A DNA stretch of 64,000 nt from Nocardia abscessus NBRC 100374 (GTDB lineage Bacteria > Actinomycetota > Actinomycetes > Mycobacteriales > Mycobacteriaceae). The position numbers and the translations under genes are program-made. The notes below the pieces were generated by a model. It made no database searches and was not told the DNA's origin. It was given only the letters and a program-made list of their open reading frames with translations. The stretch spans positions 124,001 through 188,000 of the forward strand of contig NZ_BAFP01000274.1 in NCBI RefSeq assembly GCF_000308455.1. Direction: 5' to 3'. Positions 42,028-51,653 of this stretch are shown piece after piece; the first letter of the stretch is position 1; every line of letters starts with the position of its first letter.

Positions 42028-43398
42028 ATGAATCAAGATATCGCCGTGGTGCTTTCATGGATCCTCGCCGCCGCTTTGGTGATCGCCGTAGCGGGGGCGT
42101 TGTACGCAGTACAGTATGCCAGGGCTCAGCGGGCCAAGCTCGAGGCTGTGACCAGGGAACAGCGCGCGACAGAGGACACGCTCGAGCGGTTCGCCGCCAC
42201 CACGTTACCCGCGGTGGCCGAGTCGATCCGCCGGTTCGAGTCGCAGGTGCCCCCGGTCGAAGTCCAGGCGGGCATGGAGAATTCACGGCTCGCGCAGATC
42301 CTGCGCTGGATCTCCGAGCGATACGCCGACGATCTGAGCCTGATCCGCTCGGAGACCAGGGACCTGACCAACAACGAAGCGCAGCAGGCGATCAAGGCCG
42401 CCGAGGAGGCCGCGCGCAACGAGGTGTCCTCCGCCTCGCGCCAGGCGACCAGCGCCGCGGTCCGCTCGTTCGGCACCTCCGTGGTCAGTCTCGGCGCGGA
42501 CGTGAGCCAGGTGGTGAGCTCCGCGCTGCGCGAGCATCGCGACGACCAGGTGTACGAAACCCTCACCCGCATCGACCACACCGTGCAGCAGATGATCCGT
42601 CAGGCGCAGTCCTACGTGATCGTCTGCGGTGGTCTGCCCGGCCGCCGCTGGCCCGCGCAGACGCTGACCGACGTGGTCGGCGGCGCCATCGGCCGTGTCC
42701 GCGAATACCTGCGGGTGCGGCCCAACCAGCTCGACCGCGTCGTGATCAGCCGCGCGGTGGAACCGCTCGTGCACACGCTGGCGACCCTGCTGGACAACGC
42801 GTTGCGGTACTCCCCGCCGACCTCCTATGTGGATGTCAACTTCCAGGAGGGCCATCACGGCGTCACCGTCATCATCGATGACGCGGGCGTGCGGATGAAC
42901 GCCGAGCAGATGGAGGAGGCCCGCCAGGTGCTCGCGCACGAGCGGCCCGTCGACATCCACCAGCTCGGCCCGTCGCCCAAGGTCGGCTTCCCGGGTATCG
43001 CCGCGCTGGCCCGACGCTACGGCTTCACCGTCTACATCGACGGCCCGAACGTCTACGGCGGCATGCGCGCGATGGTCTACATCCCGGAGTCGCTGCTGGT
43101 CACCCCGCAGAACGTCCAGGAGGTCGCGCCCGTGACCGAGGCAAAACCGGAGCCGGTCACGGTTCCCGCGCAGGACGCGCCGAGCGAGCAGCCCGGCGAG
43201 GACGAGCAGCCGCTGACGCTGAGCGAGATCACCAGCGGCGGGTTACCCAAGCGGCGACGCCGAACGGTCGCGCTCGCGCCGGTCGGGCCGCGCACCGAAC
43301 CGGGCCTCGCTCGCCCCGAGATCGCCGCAGCTTGGCATACCGGCTCCAAGAGCGGCCGCGCCGCCGCATCTGATGACACGGAAGGGATGACATCCTGA
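42028..43398 (+). CDS. cvnA: Conservon sensor kinase-like protein CvnA
   Basis: A 456-residue protein. An N-terminal membrane helix (about 6-30, VVLSWILAAALVIAVAGALYA) is followed by a helical region and an HATPase_c domain (about 240-360) with the N box TLLDNALRYSPP. The C-terminal 100 residues are proline- and acid-rich. It lacks a classical phospho-acceptor HisKA domain, as is usual for CvnA. In Streptomyces, CvnA-D form a membrane complex resembling a G-protein-coupled signalling unit. The cvnB start overlaps its stop (TGATG). Confidence 0.92.
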   Translation: MNQDIAVVLSWILAAALVIAVAGALYAVQYARAQRAKLEAVTREQRATEDTLERFAATTLPAVAESIRRFESQVPPVEVQAGMENSRLAQILRWISERYADDLSLIRSETRDLTNNEAQQAIKAAEEAARNEVSSASRQATSAAVRSFGTSVVSLGADVSQVVSSALREHRDDQVYETLTRIDHTVQQMIRQAQSYVIVCGGLPGRRWPAQTLTDVVGGAIGRVREYLRVRPNQLDRVVISRAVEPLVHTLATLLDNALRYSPPTSYVDVNFQEGHHGVTVIIDDAGVRMNAEQMEEARQVLAHERPVDIHQLGPSPKVGFPGIAALARRYGFTVYIDGPNVYGGMRAMVYIPESLLVTPQNVQEVAPVTEAKPEPVTVPAQDAPSEQPGEDEQPLTLSEITSGGLPKRRRRTVALAPVGPRTEPGLARPEIAAAWHTGSKSGRAAASDDTEGMTS

Positions 43399-43823
43399 TG
43401 GCCACACCCGTGACCGACAGCAGCAACAAACTGGGCTGGCTACTCGAAGATCTCAGCATCACGGGTGTGCGGTTCGCGGTGTTGCTGTCCGACGACGGCC
43501 TGCGGATCGCGCACTCCACGGGGATCGCCCGCGACGAAGCGGAACGCTTCGCCGCCGCGGCCTCCGGCCTGCGCTCGCTCGGCAAGGCGCTCGGCGAATT
43601 CTGTGGCGACTCCGCCAACGGAGTGCGGCAGAACATCACCGAGTACGACCAGGGAATGATCCTCATCACCGCGGCGGGGGAGGGCGCGTTACTCGGCGTC
43701 GCGACCACCAACGAGATCGATGTGGGCTTGGTCGCGCACCGGATGAACGAGCTGGCCGGCCGGGTCGGACGCGAGCTGGGCAGCCAGCCGCGCAGGCGCG
43801 TAGACGGCAGCGAAATGCCATGA
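43398..43823 (+). CDS. cvnB: Conservon roadblock/LC7 protein CvnB
   Basis: A 141-residue roadblock/LC7-domain protein, with DLSITGVRFAVLLSDDGLRIAHSTGI and MNELAGRVGREL. Roadblock proteins act as scaffolds or GTPase-activating partners of small Ras-like GTPases. It overlaps cvnA by one base, and the DUF742 gene follows 73 bases later. Confidence 0.93.
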   Translation: MATPVTDSSNKLGWLLEDLSITGVRFAVLLSDDGLRIAHSTGIARDEAERFAAAASGLRSLGKALGEFCGDSANGVRQNITEYDQGMILITAAGEGALLGVATTNEIDVGLVAHRMNELAGRVGRELGSQPRRRVDGSEMP

Positions 43824-43896
43824 TCGAGCGCGGCGAGCGAGTCAAAGGTACTGCGCCGCTGGGCATTACGGGGCCGAGCTGGGGCGAGGTCCCGTC

Positions 43897-44247
43897 ATGA
43901 GCAAACCGCGGCGCGACCCGGACCTGGTCCGGGCTTATGTGCGCACCGGAGGGCGTACGCGTCCCACTCGCGAGCTGGACCTGGTCACTTTGGTCCTGAC
44001 CGCCAAAGATCCACTTCCCGGCGCGTCGCCCGACGCGCGCCGGGTCATGGCCCTGTGCAGCCGCCGAGGTGCGCTGTCGATCGCGGAGATCGCGGCGTAC
44101 CTCGATCTGCCGCCGTCCGTCGTGAAGATCGTCGCGTCCGATCTCATGGACGGTGGGCACCTGGTCACCCCCACCCCGGCCGAGTCCCTGCCGGAGATCG
44201 CTCTGCTGGAGGAGGTACTCAATGGGCTCCGTGCTCTCGCCGTCTGA
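43897..44247 (+). CDS. cvnC: Conservon DUF742 protein CvnC
   Basis: A 116-residue DUF742 protein with the family features DPDLVRAYVRTGGRTRPT, the winged-helix-like SIAEIAAYLDLPPSVVKIVASDL and a C-terminal LLEEVLNGLRAL. It is the third member of the conservon complex. Its last 26 bases overlap cvnD. Confidence 0.92.
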   Translation: MSKPRRDPDLVRAYVRTGGRTRPTRELDLVTLVLTAKDPLPGASPDARRVMALCSRRGALSIAEIAAYLDLPPSVVKIVASDLMDGGHLVTPTPAESLPEIALLEEVLNGLRALAV

Positions 44248-44827
44248 TCGCGCTGTCGACTACGTGCCGGAGACCGTGACCCGCTCGGTGAAACTGCTGG
44301 TGGCCGGCAACTTCGGTGTCGGCAAGACCACTTTCGTGAGCAGTGTCTCGGAGATCAAGCCGCTGCGCACCGAGGAGACCATCACCGAAGCCAGCGTCGG
44401 CGTCGACGACATGGCCGGGCTGCCGGGCAAGTCGCACACCACGGTCGCGATGGACTTCGGCCGCATCACGCTCAGTCCCAAATTGGCGCTCTACCTGTTC
44501 GGCACGCCGGGCCAACAGCGTTTCGTCCCCTTGTGGGAGGAGTTGGCCCGGGGTGCGCTCGGCGCGCTCGTGCTGGTCGACACCCGCCGCATCGAGAAGT
44601 CCGACGAGGTCCTGTCGGTGCTCGAGGAACGCGGCGTCCCGTATTCGGTGGCGGTCAACCAGTTCGAAGGCGCGCGGCCCTACCCGCTCGAAGAGGTGCG
44701 CGATGCCCTCGATCTGGAACCCGGCACACCGTTGACGTTGCTGGACGCGCGCGACCGGGGCACCTGCCTGCGTTCGCTGATCACGCTAGTCGAATTCTTG
44801 TTCCACCGTTTGGAGTCTCGCATTTGA
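44222..44827 (+). CDS. cvnD: Conservon Ras-like GTPase CvnD
   Basis: A 201-residue small GTP-binding protein. The Walker A loop GNFGVGKTT occupies 29-37, the switch II region is LFGTPGQQRF, and NQFEGA replaces the usual NKxD, a typical change in this bacterial family. It is the signalling output of the conservon. The P450 gene starts inside its stop codon (TTGA), so P450 production is tied to translation of the GTPase. Confidence 0.95.
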   Translation: MGSVLSPSDRAVDYVPETVTRSVKLLVAGNFGVGKTTFVSSVSEIKPLRTEETITEASVGVDDMAGLPGKSHTTVAMDFGRITLSPKLALYLFGTPGQQRFVPLWEELARGALGALVLVDTRRIEKSDEVLSVLEERGVPYSVAVNQFEGARPYPLEEVRDALDLEPGTPLTLLDARDRGTCLRSLITLVEFLFHRLESRI

Positions 44828-46095
44828 CCACGCCACAGTTCTCGACCTACCCCACGAACCTATCCAGCGGCGCCTGCCCGGTCGCACACGGATCGCCGAT
44901 CGATACCGACGGTCCGAGGATTCCGCTGTACGCGGAGGAATTCGCGGCCGACCCGCACGGGACCTATCGGGACATGCGCAGGCGCCACGGTTCACTGGTC
45001 CCGATCGAACTGTCGCCCGGAGTTCCCGCCACGCTGGTGATCGGTTACCAGGAGGCCGTGCGGATCCTCAACGATCCGGAGCACTTTCCGGCCGATCCCC
45101 GCACCTGGCAGAAGAACATTCCCGAGGACTCGCCCATCCGCCCGATGATGGAGTGGTACCCGAACGCGCTGCGCAACAGCGGCGCCGCGCATGCCCGTTA
45201 CCGGGGCGCCTATACCGCCAGCATCGATGCCATCGACCTGCACGAGGTGCACTCGATGGTCGAGCGCATCGCCATTCCGCTGATCAACTCCTTCTGCGCG
45301 GAAGGCTCCGCCGATCTGGTGACGCAGTACGCGTTCCCGCTCGTCTTCGAGGTGCTCAACCGGATCGTCGGCTGTTCCACCGAACTGGGGCAGCGGGTCG
45401 CGACCGGCATGGCCATGCTCTTCGACACCGTCGAGGCGGCCAGGGGCATGGAGATGCTCTCCGCGGCCCTGATGGAGCTGATCCAGCAGCGTCGCTCGGA
45501 GCCGGGCGAAGACGTCACGTCCCGGTTGGCCCATCACTCGGCCAACCTGAACGACGAGGAGATGCTCTCGAACCTGATCAGCCTCTACGGCGCGGGAATC
45601 GAGCCGCAGCAGAACCTGATCACCAACACGCTGCTGCTGATGCTCACCGACGACCGTTTCGGCGGTGAGGTCCTCGGCGGCAGCCTGTCGACGCGCGACG
45701 CGCTGGACGAGGTGTTGTTCAACGACCCGCCGATGGCGAACTTCTGCATCACCTACCCGCGCCAGCCCATCCTGATCGACAACACCTGGTTGCCCGCGCA
45801 CCAGCCGGTGCTGGTCAGCCTCGCTGCCTGCAACAACGACCCGGCGATCCGCGGCGGTGACCGCGCAGGTAACCGCTCGCATCTGGCGTGGGCCGTCGGA
45901 CCGCACGCCTGCCCGGCGAAATCCGTGGCGTCCGTGGTCGTTCAAGAAGCCATCGATCAGCTGCTCGACGCTCTCCCCGAGATGCAATTGGCCGTGCCGG
46001 TGGATGAAGTGGTCTGGCGGCCCGGCCCATTCCACCGGGCGTTGGCGGCCTTGCCGGTCGTCTTCCCCAAGTCCCCTCCGTTGAACGTGGTGTAA
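44824..46095 (+). CDS. CYP157-like cytochrome P450 (conservon P450, copy A)
   Basis: A 423-residue P450-fold protein. The heme-thiolate cysteine is C363 in WAVGPHACPAKS. The K-helix, where P450s normally have ExxR, reads E296-V-L-F299, so the arginine is absent. The I-helix has AGIEPQQ, with proline in place of the conserved threonine. Loss of ExxR is the hallmark of the CYP157 family, which is linked to conservons in Streptomyces. The start is TTG 44824, overlapping the cvnD stop, with GGAG 8 bases upstream. Conventional monooxygenase activity is doubtful. A canonical P450 gene follows after 13 bases and may act together with it. Confidence 0.9.
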   Translation: MTTPQFSTYPTNLSSGACPVAHGSPIDTDGPRIPLYAEEFAADPHGTYRDMRRRHGSLVPIELSPGVPATLVIGYQEAVRILNDPEHFPADPRTWQKNIPEDSPIRPMMEWYPNALRNSGAAHARYRGAYTASIDAIDLHEVHSMVERIAIPLINSFCAEGSADLVTQYAFPLVFEVLNRIVGCSTELGQRVATGMAMLFDTVEAARGMEMLSAALMELIQQRRSEPGEDVTSRLAHHSANLNDEEMLSNLISLYGAGIEPQQNLITNTLLLMLTDDRFGGEVLGGSLSTRDALDEVLFNDPPMANFCITYPRQPILIDNTWLPAHQPVLVSLAACNNDPAIRGGDRAGNRSHLAWAVGPHACPAKSVASVVVQEAIDQLLDALPEMQLAVPVDEVVWRPGPFHRALAALPVVFPKSPPLNVV

Positions 46096-46108
46096 GGAGA
46101 AGCGTCCG

Positions 46109-47338
46109 ATGTCGCAAGAGCCGATAGTCTTGGATCTGACCGGTTCCGATATCCAAGGCGAGGCCGCGCGGCTGCGCGAGCGTGGGCCGGTGGCCCTGGT
46201 GGAGCTGCCCGGCGGGGTGCCCGCGTGGTCGATCACCGATGCCGTCGTGCTCAAGAGCCTGTTGGCCGATCCGCGCGTGTCGAAGGATCCCCGGCAGCAC
46301 TGGGCGGCGTTCATGAACGGCGAGATCACCCAGGAGTGGCCGCTGCACCCCTGGGTGGCGGTCGACAATATGTTCACCGCCTACGGTTCCGAACATCGGC
46401 GGCTGCGCAAGCTGGTCGCGCCCGCGTTCACGCATCGCCGCACCGTGGCGCTTCGACCGCGCATCGAAGCGATCACCGCCGGCCTGCTCGACCAGCTCGC
46501 GGCGACCCCGCGCGGTACGGCCGTCGATCTGCGCGAGGGTTACGCCTATCCGGTGCCGATCCAGGTCATCACCGAGCTGATGGGTGTGCCCGAGGACTTG
46601 GGCCCCGGTGTGCGGAAATGTGTCGACGGCTTTTTCGACACCTCGTTCGGGCCGGAGGAGGCCCAGGCCAACTATCTCGAGATGTACCGGCTCATCAGCG
46701 AACTCGTGGCGTACCGGCGGGAGACCCCCGGCGACGACATCACGAGCGTGCTGATCGCCAGCCGGGACGAGGAGGACGGCTCGCAGCTGACCGAGAAGGA
46801 ACTCGTCGACACCCTGATGCTGGTCATCAACGCCGGGCACGAGACGACGGTGAACCTGCTCGATCAGGCCATCTTCGCGTTGCTCACCCGCGCGGACCAG
46901 CGTGCCGACGTGGTGGAGGGCCGGCTCGCCTGGTCGGACGTGGTGGAGGAGTCGCTGCGCTTCGAGGCGCCGGTCGCGCACCTGCCGCTGCGCTACGCGG
47001 TCGAGGACATCGACATCGCCGGCGTCCGCATCCCCAAAGGCGAGGCGATCCTGGCCTCCTATGTGGCCGCCAACCGCGATCCGAAGGTGCACGGTGTGAC
47101 CGCGGACGAGTTCGACGTGCGCCGGTCGGTCAAGGACCACCTGGCTTTCGGGTACGGGGCGCATCACTGCCTGGGCGCGCCGCTGGCCCGGATGGAAGCC
47201 GAGATCGCCCTTCCGGCCATCTTCCGTCGCTTCCCCGATATGCGCCTCGCGGTCGACCCGTCCGAGCTGGGCACGGTGCTCAGCTTCATCTCCAACGGCC
47301 ACTCCGAGCTGCCGGTCCTACTGGAGGCGGCGGAGTAG
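46109..47338 (+). CDS. CYP154-like cytochrome P450 (copy A)
   Basis: A 409-residue canonical P450. The I-helix is AGHETT, the K-helix EESLR supplies ExxR, and the heme loop is [10 protein letters not shown] with C354. Similar enzymes (CYP154/156 families) follow CYP157 genes in Streptomyces conservons. It needs a ferredoxin and reductase encoded elsewhere. Together with the TTG-start copy before it, it forms the first of two CYP157-CYP154 pairs. A hairpin at 47400-47426 suggests partial termination after it. Confidence 0.93.
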   Translation: MSQEPIVLDLTGSDIQGEAARLRERGPVALVELPGGVPAWSITDAVVLKSLLADPRVSKDPRQHWAAFMNGEITQEWPLHPWVAVDNMFTAYGSEHRRLRKLVAPAFTHRRTVALRPRIEAITAGLLDQLAATPRGTAVDLREGYAYPVPIQVITELMGVPEDLGPGVRKCVDGFFDTSFGPEEAQANYLEMYRLISELVAYRRETPGDDITSVLIASRDEEDGSQLTEKELVDTLMLVINAGHETTVNLLDQAIFALLTRADQRADVVEGRLAWSDVVEESLRFEAPVAHLPLRYAVEDIDIAGVRIPKGEAILASYVAANRDPKVHGVTADEFDVRRSVKDHLAFGYGAHHCLGAPLARMEAEIALPAIFRRFPDMRLAVDPSELGTVLSFISNGHSELPVLLEAAE

Positions 47339-47399
47339 GACATCTCGATCACACCTGCCCGGCATCGGGGCTCGGCAGTCCCGTATCCGGACCCGGCCG

Positions 47400-47426
47400 C
47401 CCGCGTATCCGTTGCGGATACGCGGG
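47400..47426 (+). terminator. Terminator-like hairpin between P450 pairs
   Basis: Perfect 11-bp arms (47400-47410, 47416-47426) with loop GTTGC, 61 bases after the first CYP154-like gene. The later P450 genes may therefore have their own promoter within 47427-47630. Confidence 0.65.
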
Positions 47427-47630
47427 CAGAGGTGTTTCGCCGCATGGGGGTGTACGCGGACCCGTCCCGATCGCGTCGATCTGGCGCACGAGATATGCTC
47501 TGCCCCGGCGGAATTCGGCGTAAAGTCGAAATCGCCACGCCCACACGGCAATTCGTATCCCGAGCACCGGGGCACGGGTGTCGTATGTGCCCACCCTGCT
47601 CGTCGAACGTTCCGACTTTGGAGTCACGTT

Positions 47631-48923
47631 TTGACCCACCCACAGTCCTCGTCCGCGTCCACCTCCAGCGGCTGCCCGGTCCGGCACGGTTCACCGGTCG
47701 GCGCGGACGGCCCACGGGTCGCGCTGTACTCGGAGGATTTCGCGGCGGACCCGCACAGTGCCTATCGGGAAATGCGCAGACGGTACGGTTCGCTCGTTCC
47801 GGTGGAACTGTCCCCCGGCGTGCCCGCGACGCTCGTGATCGGATATCACACCGCGCTGCGCATCCTGAACGATCCCGACCACTTCCCGGCCGATTCGCGG
47901 ACGTGGCAGCGGACCGTGCCCAGTGACTGCCCGGTGCTGCCCCTGCTCGAGTGGCGTCCCGCCGCGATCCGCAATTCCGGCCTGGAGCATGCCAGATACC
48001 GGCAGGCCACGGTCGCGGGCATCGAGGAGATCGACCAGTTCGCACTGCGCACCACAGTGGAGCGGATCGCCGTTCCGCTGATCAACAGCTTCTGCGGGGA
48101 TGGCTCGGCCGACCTGATCGCGCAATACGCGTTCCCGCTGTCGTTCGCGGTGATCAATGCCATGCTCGGGTGCCCGTCGGACATCGGGCAGCGGGCGGCG
48201 ATGGGACTCGCGGCGATGTTCGAAGGCGTGGAGGCCGAGCAGGGCAACGCGATGTTCAACGACGCGATGGCGGACCTGGTAGCGCTCAAGCGGTCGCAGC
48301 CCGGCGACGACATCGTCACCCGCATCTTGCGCCACCCCGTCGATTTCGATGACGCGGAGATGGTGCAGCAGGTGCTGATGCTGTACGGCGCGGGCATCGA
48401 ACCGCAGCAGAACCTGATCATCAACACGCTGCGGCTGATGCTCACCGACCAGCGGTTCGCGGGCGGCATTCTCGGCGGCAGCCTCTCGACACGGGACGCG
48501 CTGGACGAGGTGTTGTTCACCGATCCGCCGCTGTCGAATTACTGCGTCACGTTCCCGCGCCAGCCGATCCTGATCGACGGCGTCTGGCTACCCGCGCACC
48601 AGCCGGTGGTCATCAGCATGGCCGGATGCAACAACGACCCGGCGATCAACACGGGGCAATACACCGACAACCGGGCTCATCTCGCGTGGAGTGTCGGGCC
48701 GCACACCTGTCCGGCCCGGTCGGTGGCCTATCTGATCGCCCAGGATGCCATTGATCAGCTGCTCGACGCGTTGCCCGAGATGCGGCTGGCCGTCCCCGCC
48801 GAGCAGCTGACCTGGCGGCCGGGTCCGTTCCATCGCTCGCTGGCCGCCCTGCCGGTCGTCTTCCCGGAATCGCCGCCGATGCTCGTCTTCTCCGACCAGC
48901 CGGAGCAGAGCCCGGCGTCCTAG
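47631..48923 (+). CDS. CYP157-like cytochrome P450 (copy B)
   Basis: A 430-residue paralogue of the gene at 44824. Heme cysteine C360 lies in WSVGPHTCPARS. The K-helix is E293-V-L-F296, again without the ExxR arginine, and the I-helix is AGIEPQQ. It starts with TTG preceded by TTTGGAGTC, the same arrangement as copy A. It has an extended, low-complexity C-terminus (SDQPEQSPAS). It is not directly followed by a CYP154-like partner; the next gene, 193 bases away, is another CYP157-like copy. Confidence 0.9.
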   Translation: MTHPQSSSASTSSGCPVRHGSPVGADGPRVALYSEDFAADPHSAYREMRRRYGSLVPVELSPGVPATLVIGYHTALRILNDPDHFPADSRTWQRTVPSDCPVLPLLEWRPAAIRNSGLEHARYRQATVAGIEEIDQFALRTTVERIAVPLINSFCGDGSADLIAQYAFPLSFAVINAMLGCPSDIGQRAAMGLAAMFEGVEAEQGNAMFNDAMADLVALKRSQPGDDIVTRILRHPVDFDDAEMVQQVLMLYGAGIEPQQNLIINTLRLMLTDQRFAGGILGGSLSTRDALDEVLFTDPPLSNYCVTFPRQPILIDGVWLPAHQPVVISMAGCNNDPAINTGQYTDNRAHLAWSVGPHTCPARSVAYLIAQDAIDQLLDALPEMRLAVPAEQLTWRPGPFHRSLAALPVVFPESPPMLVFSDQPEQSPAS

Positions 48924-49116
48924 CCCGTCCGGCGAGCTGAAGCTTGTCGTATTCCGTTCCAGAAGGAGGTTGCCGCTCAGAGGTCGTCGTGCACACAGCT
49001 GATGAGGGTGTGCGCCGGCCTGTCACCGATTCCCACGCATCACGTCGACCTGCGCCGTCGCGGCACGCGCCGTGCGATCGCGTTCGTCGAAAGTTCGTTC
49101 TTCTGGAGTTTCGTCT

Positions 49117-50379
49117 TTGACCACGCCACACTTCCCACCGTCCACCTCCGTGAGCGGGTGCCCCGTGCCGCACGGGTCGCCGATCGACACCGGTGGTCCG
49201 CGCTACCCGTTGTATTCGCAGGAATACGCGGAGGATCCGCACCAGGCCTACCGTGAAATGCGCCGCAAGTACGGTCCGCTCGTTCCGGTCGAGCTGTCGC
49301 CGAACGTGCCGGCCACCTTGGTGATCGGCTACCACACCGCGCTGCGCATCCTGAACGATCCGGATCACTTTCCGGCCGATCCGCGCACCTGGCAGAAGGA
49401 CATCCCCGGCGAGTGCCCGGTGCTGCCGATGCTGGAGTGGCGTCCGAACGCGCTGCGCAGCTCGGGCCTGGCGCATCTGCGCTACCGGCAGGCGAACGTC
49501 GCCAGCATCGCCGGGGTCGATCTGCACGCGCTGCACGGAACCATCGAGCAGATCGCGATTCCGCTGATCAACGCCTTCTGCCAGGACGGAGCGGCGGATC
49601 TGATCAGTCAGTACGCATTCCCGGTCAGCTTCGCGGTGCTCAACGCCATGATCGGCTGCCCGCCGGACATCGGGCAGCAGGTCGCGACCGGCATGGCCGC
49701 CATCTTCGAGGGCGTCAACGCGGACAAGGGCAACGCGATGCTCACCGACGCGCTGTTCGAACTGGTGCAGATGAAGCGCAAAGAGCCCGGCGACGACATC
49801 ACCTCGAGGCTGTTGCAGCACACCGCGGGCCTGGACGACGTCGAGATGATCCATCAGCTGGTGACGCTCTACGGCGCCGGAATCGAACCGATGCAGAACC
49901 TGATCGTCAACACGCTGCTGCTGATGCTCACCGACGAACGCTTCGCGGGAGACTTCCTCGGTGGGAGCCTTTCGACCCGCGACGCCCTCGACGAAGTGTT
50001 GTTCAACGACCCGCCGATGGCGAACTACTGCATCAGCTATCCGAGGCAGCCGATCCTCATCGACGACGTCTGGCTGCCCGCGCATCAGCCGGTCGTGATC
50101 AGCATGGCCGGCTGCAACAACGATCCGGCGATCGGGGTCGGTCAACGCACCGATAGCCGCGCCCATCTGGCTTGGAGCGTGGGCCCGCACGCCTGTCCCG
50201 CCCGATCGGCCGCGTACCTGGTGGTCCAGGACGCCATCGATCAGATCCTCGACGCGTTGCCAGAGTTGCGCTTGGCCGTGGAGCCCGGCCAATTGAACTG
50301 GCGGCCCGGCCCGTTCCACCGCGCTCTGGTGTCGCTGCCGGTCATCTTTCCGAAATCCCCTCCGCTGACCGTCTTCTAA
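49117..50379 (+). CDS. CYP157-like cytochrome P450 (copy C)
   Basis: A 420-residue paralogue. Heme cysteine C360 is in WSVGPHACPARS, the K-helix is E293-V-L-F296 and the I-helix is AGIEPMQ. The start is again TTG, with GGAG 8 bases upstream. The CYP154-like partner follows after only 9 bases (GGAGTCCCG, which contains its ribosome binding site), repeating the copy A layout. All core residues are intact except the ExxR arginine and I-helix threonine, so the gene looks functional rather than decayed. Confidence 0.9.
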   Translation: MTTPHFPPSTSVSGCPVPHGSPIDTGGPRYPLYSQEYAEDPHQAYREMRRKYGPLVPVELSPNVPATLVIGYHTALRILNDPDHFPADPRTWQKDIPGECPVLPMLEWRPNALRSSGLAHLRYRQANVASIAGVDLHALHGTIEQIAIPLINAFCQDGAADLISQYAFPVSFAVLNAMIGCPPDIGQQVATGMAAIFEGVNADKGNAMLTDALFELVQMKRKEPGDDITSRLLQHTAGLDDVEMIHQLVTLYGAGIEPMQNLIVNTLLLMLTDERFAGDFLGGSLSTRDALDEVLFNDPPMANYCISYPRQPILIDDVWLPAHQPVVISMAGCNNDPAIGVGQRTDSRAHLAWSVGPHACPARSAAYLVVQDAIDQILDALPELRLAVEPGQLNWRPGPFHRALVSLPVIFPKSPPLTVF

Positions 50380-50388
50380 GGAGTCCCG

Positions 50389-51618
50389 ATGGACACACAG
50401 CCCCTAGTCCTCGACCCGACGGGCGCCGACATCCACGGTGAGTCCGCTCGAATCCGTGCGCGCGGGCCGATGGCCCGAGTCGAACTGCCCGGCGGCGTGC
50501 AGGCGTGGTCGGTCACCGACGCCGGCGTGCTCAAGCGGTTGCTGGCGGATCCCCGGGTGTCGAAGGATGCCAAGCAGCACTGGCCCGCGTTCATCAACGG
50601 CGAGATACCCCAGGACTGGCCGTTGTTCCTGTGGGTCGCCGTGAACAACATGTTCACCGCGTACGGCACGGACCATCGCAGATTGCGCAAACTGGTCGCG
50701 CCCGCGTTCACGCACCGCCGCACCCAGGCGATGCGGCCGATGATCGAGCAGATCACCGCGAATCTGCTGACCGAGCTCGCGGCGACACCGCAGGGCGAAG
50801 CGGTCGACCTCAGGGAAGGGTTCGCCTATCCGCTGCCGATCCAGGTCATCAGTGTGCTGATGGGCGTTCCGGAATCCCTGAACGCCGGCCTGCGCAAGTG
50901 CGTCGACGGCATCTTCGATACTTCGCTCGGACCGGAGGAGTCGCAGGCGAATTACCTGGAGATGTACCGGATCCTCGGTGAGCTCGTCGCCCATCGGCGC
51001 GAGAACCCCGCCGACGACATGACCAGCCTGCTCATCTCGCACCGCGACGAGGAGGACGGCTCGCAGCTGACCGAGCAGGAGCTGATCGATACGCTGCTGC
51101 TCGTGATCAGCGCCGGGCACGAGACCACGGTGAATCTGTTGGACCAGGCCGTGTTCGCGCTGCTGACCCACCAGCAGCAGCGCGCCGAGGTGACCGAGGG
51201 ACGCGCGACCTGGACCGATCTGATCGAGGAGGCGTTGCGCTACGAGGCGCCGGTGGCGCACCTGCCGCTGCGCTTCGCCGCCGACGACATCGAGATCGAC
51301 GGCCTGCGCATCGCCAAGGGCGAGCCGATTCTCGCGTCCTACGCCGCGGCCAACCGGGACCCGAACCTGCACGGCGCCACCGCCGAGGAGTTCGACGTGC
51401 GGCGAGCTACCAAGGAGCACCTGGCCTTCGGCTACGGGGCGCATCACTGCCTGGGTGCGCCGCTGGCCCGGATGGAAGCCGAAATCGCCCTGCCCGCCCT
51501 CTTCCGGCGCTTCCCGAACATGCGCCTGGCGGCCGGACCCGCCGAACTCGGCACGGTGTCCAGCTTCATCTCCAACGGGCACGCCAGGCTTCCCGTGTAC
51601 CTGGAACCGGCGGACTAG
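50389..51618 (+). CDS. CYP154-like cytochrome P450 (copy B)
   Basis: A 409-residue canonical P450 of exactly the same length as the gene at 46109. The I-helix AGHETT, K-helix EEALR and heme loop [10 protein letters not shown] with C354 sit at the same positions. The two are clear paralogues produced by duplication of a CYP157-CYP154 unit. A strong terminator follows 10 bases after the stop and ends the conservon-P450 region. Confidence 0.93.
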   Translation: MDTQPLVLDPTGADIHGESARIRARGPMARVELPGGVQAWSVTDAGVLKRLLADPRVSKDAKQHWPAFINGEIPQDWPLFLWVAVNNMFTAYGTDHRRLRKLVAPAFTHRRTQAMRPMIEQITANLLTELAATPQGEAVDLREGFAYPLPIQVISVLMGVPESLNAGLRKCVDGIFDTSLGPEESQANYLEMYRILGELVAHRRENPADDMTSLLISHRDEEDGSQLTEQELIDTLLLVISAGHETTVNLLDQAVFALLTHQQQRAEVTEGRATWTDLIEEALRYEAPVAHLPLRFAADDIEIDGLRIAKGEPILASYAAANRDPNLHGATAEEFDVRRATKEHLAFGYGAHHCLGAPLARMEAEIALPALFRRFPNMRLAAGPAELGTVSSFISNGHARLPVYLEPAD

Positions 51619-51628
51619 CGGCGGATCC

Positions 51629-51653
51629 GCGCCCCCGGTGCGGCCGGGGGCGC
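51629..51653 (+). terminator. Terminator after the P450 array
   Basis: Perfect 10-bp GC-rich arms (51629-51638, 51644-51653) with loop TGCGG, directly after the last P450 gene. Confidence 0.75.

Noticed and set aside
44824-50379. CYP157-like genes as pseudogenes because ExxR is lost
   Set aside because: Frames are intact, the heme cysteine loop is conserved, and three paralogues share the same change, as in the established CYP157 family.
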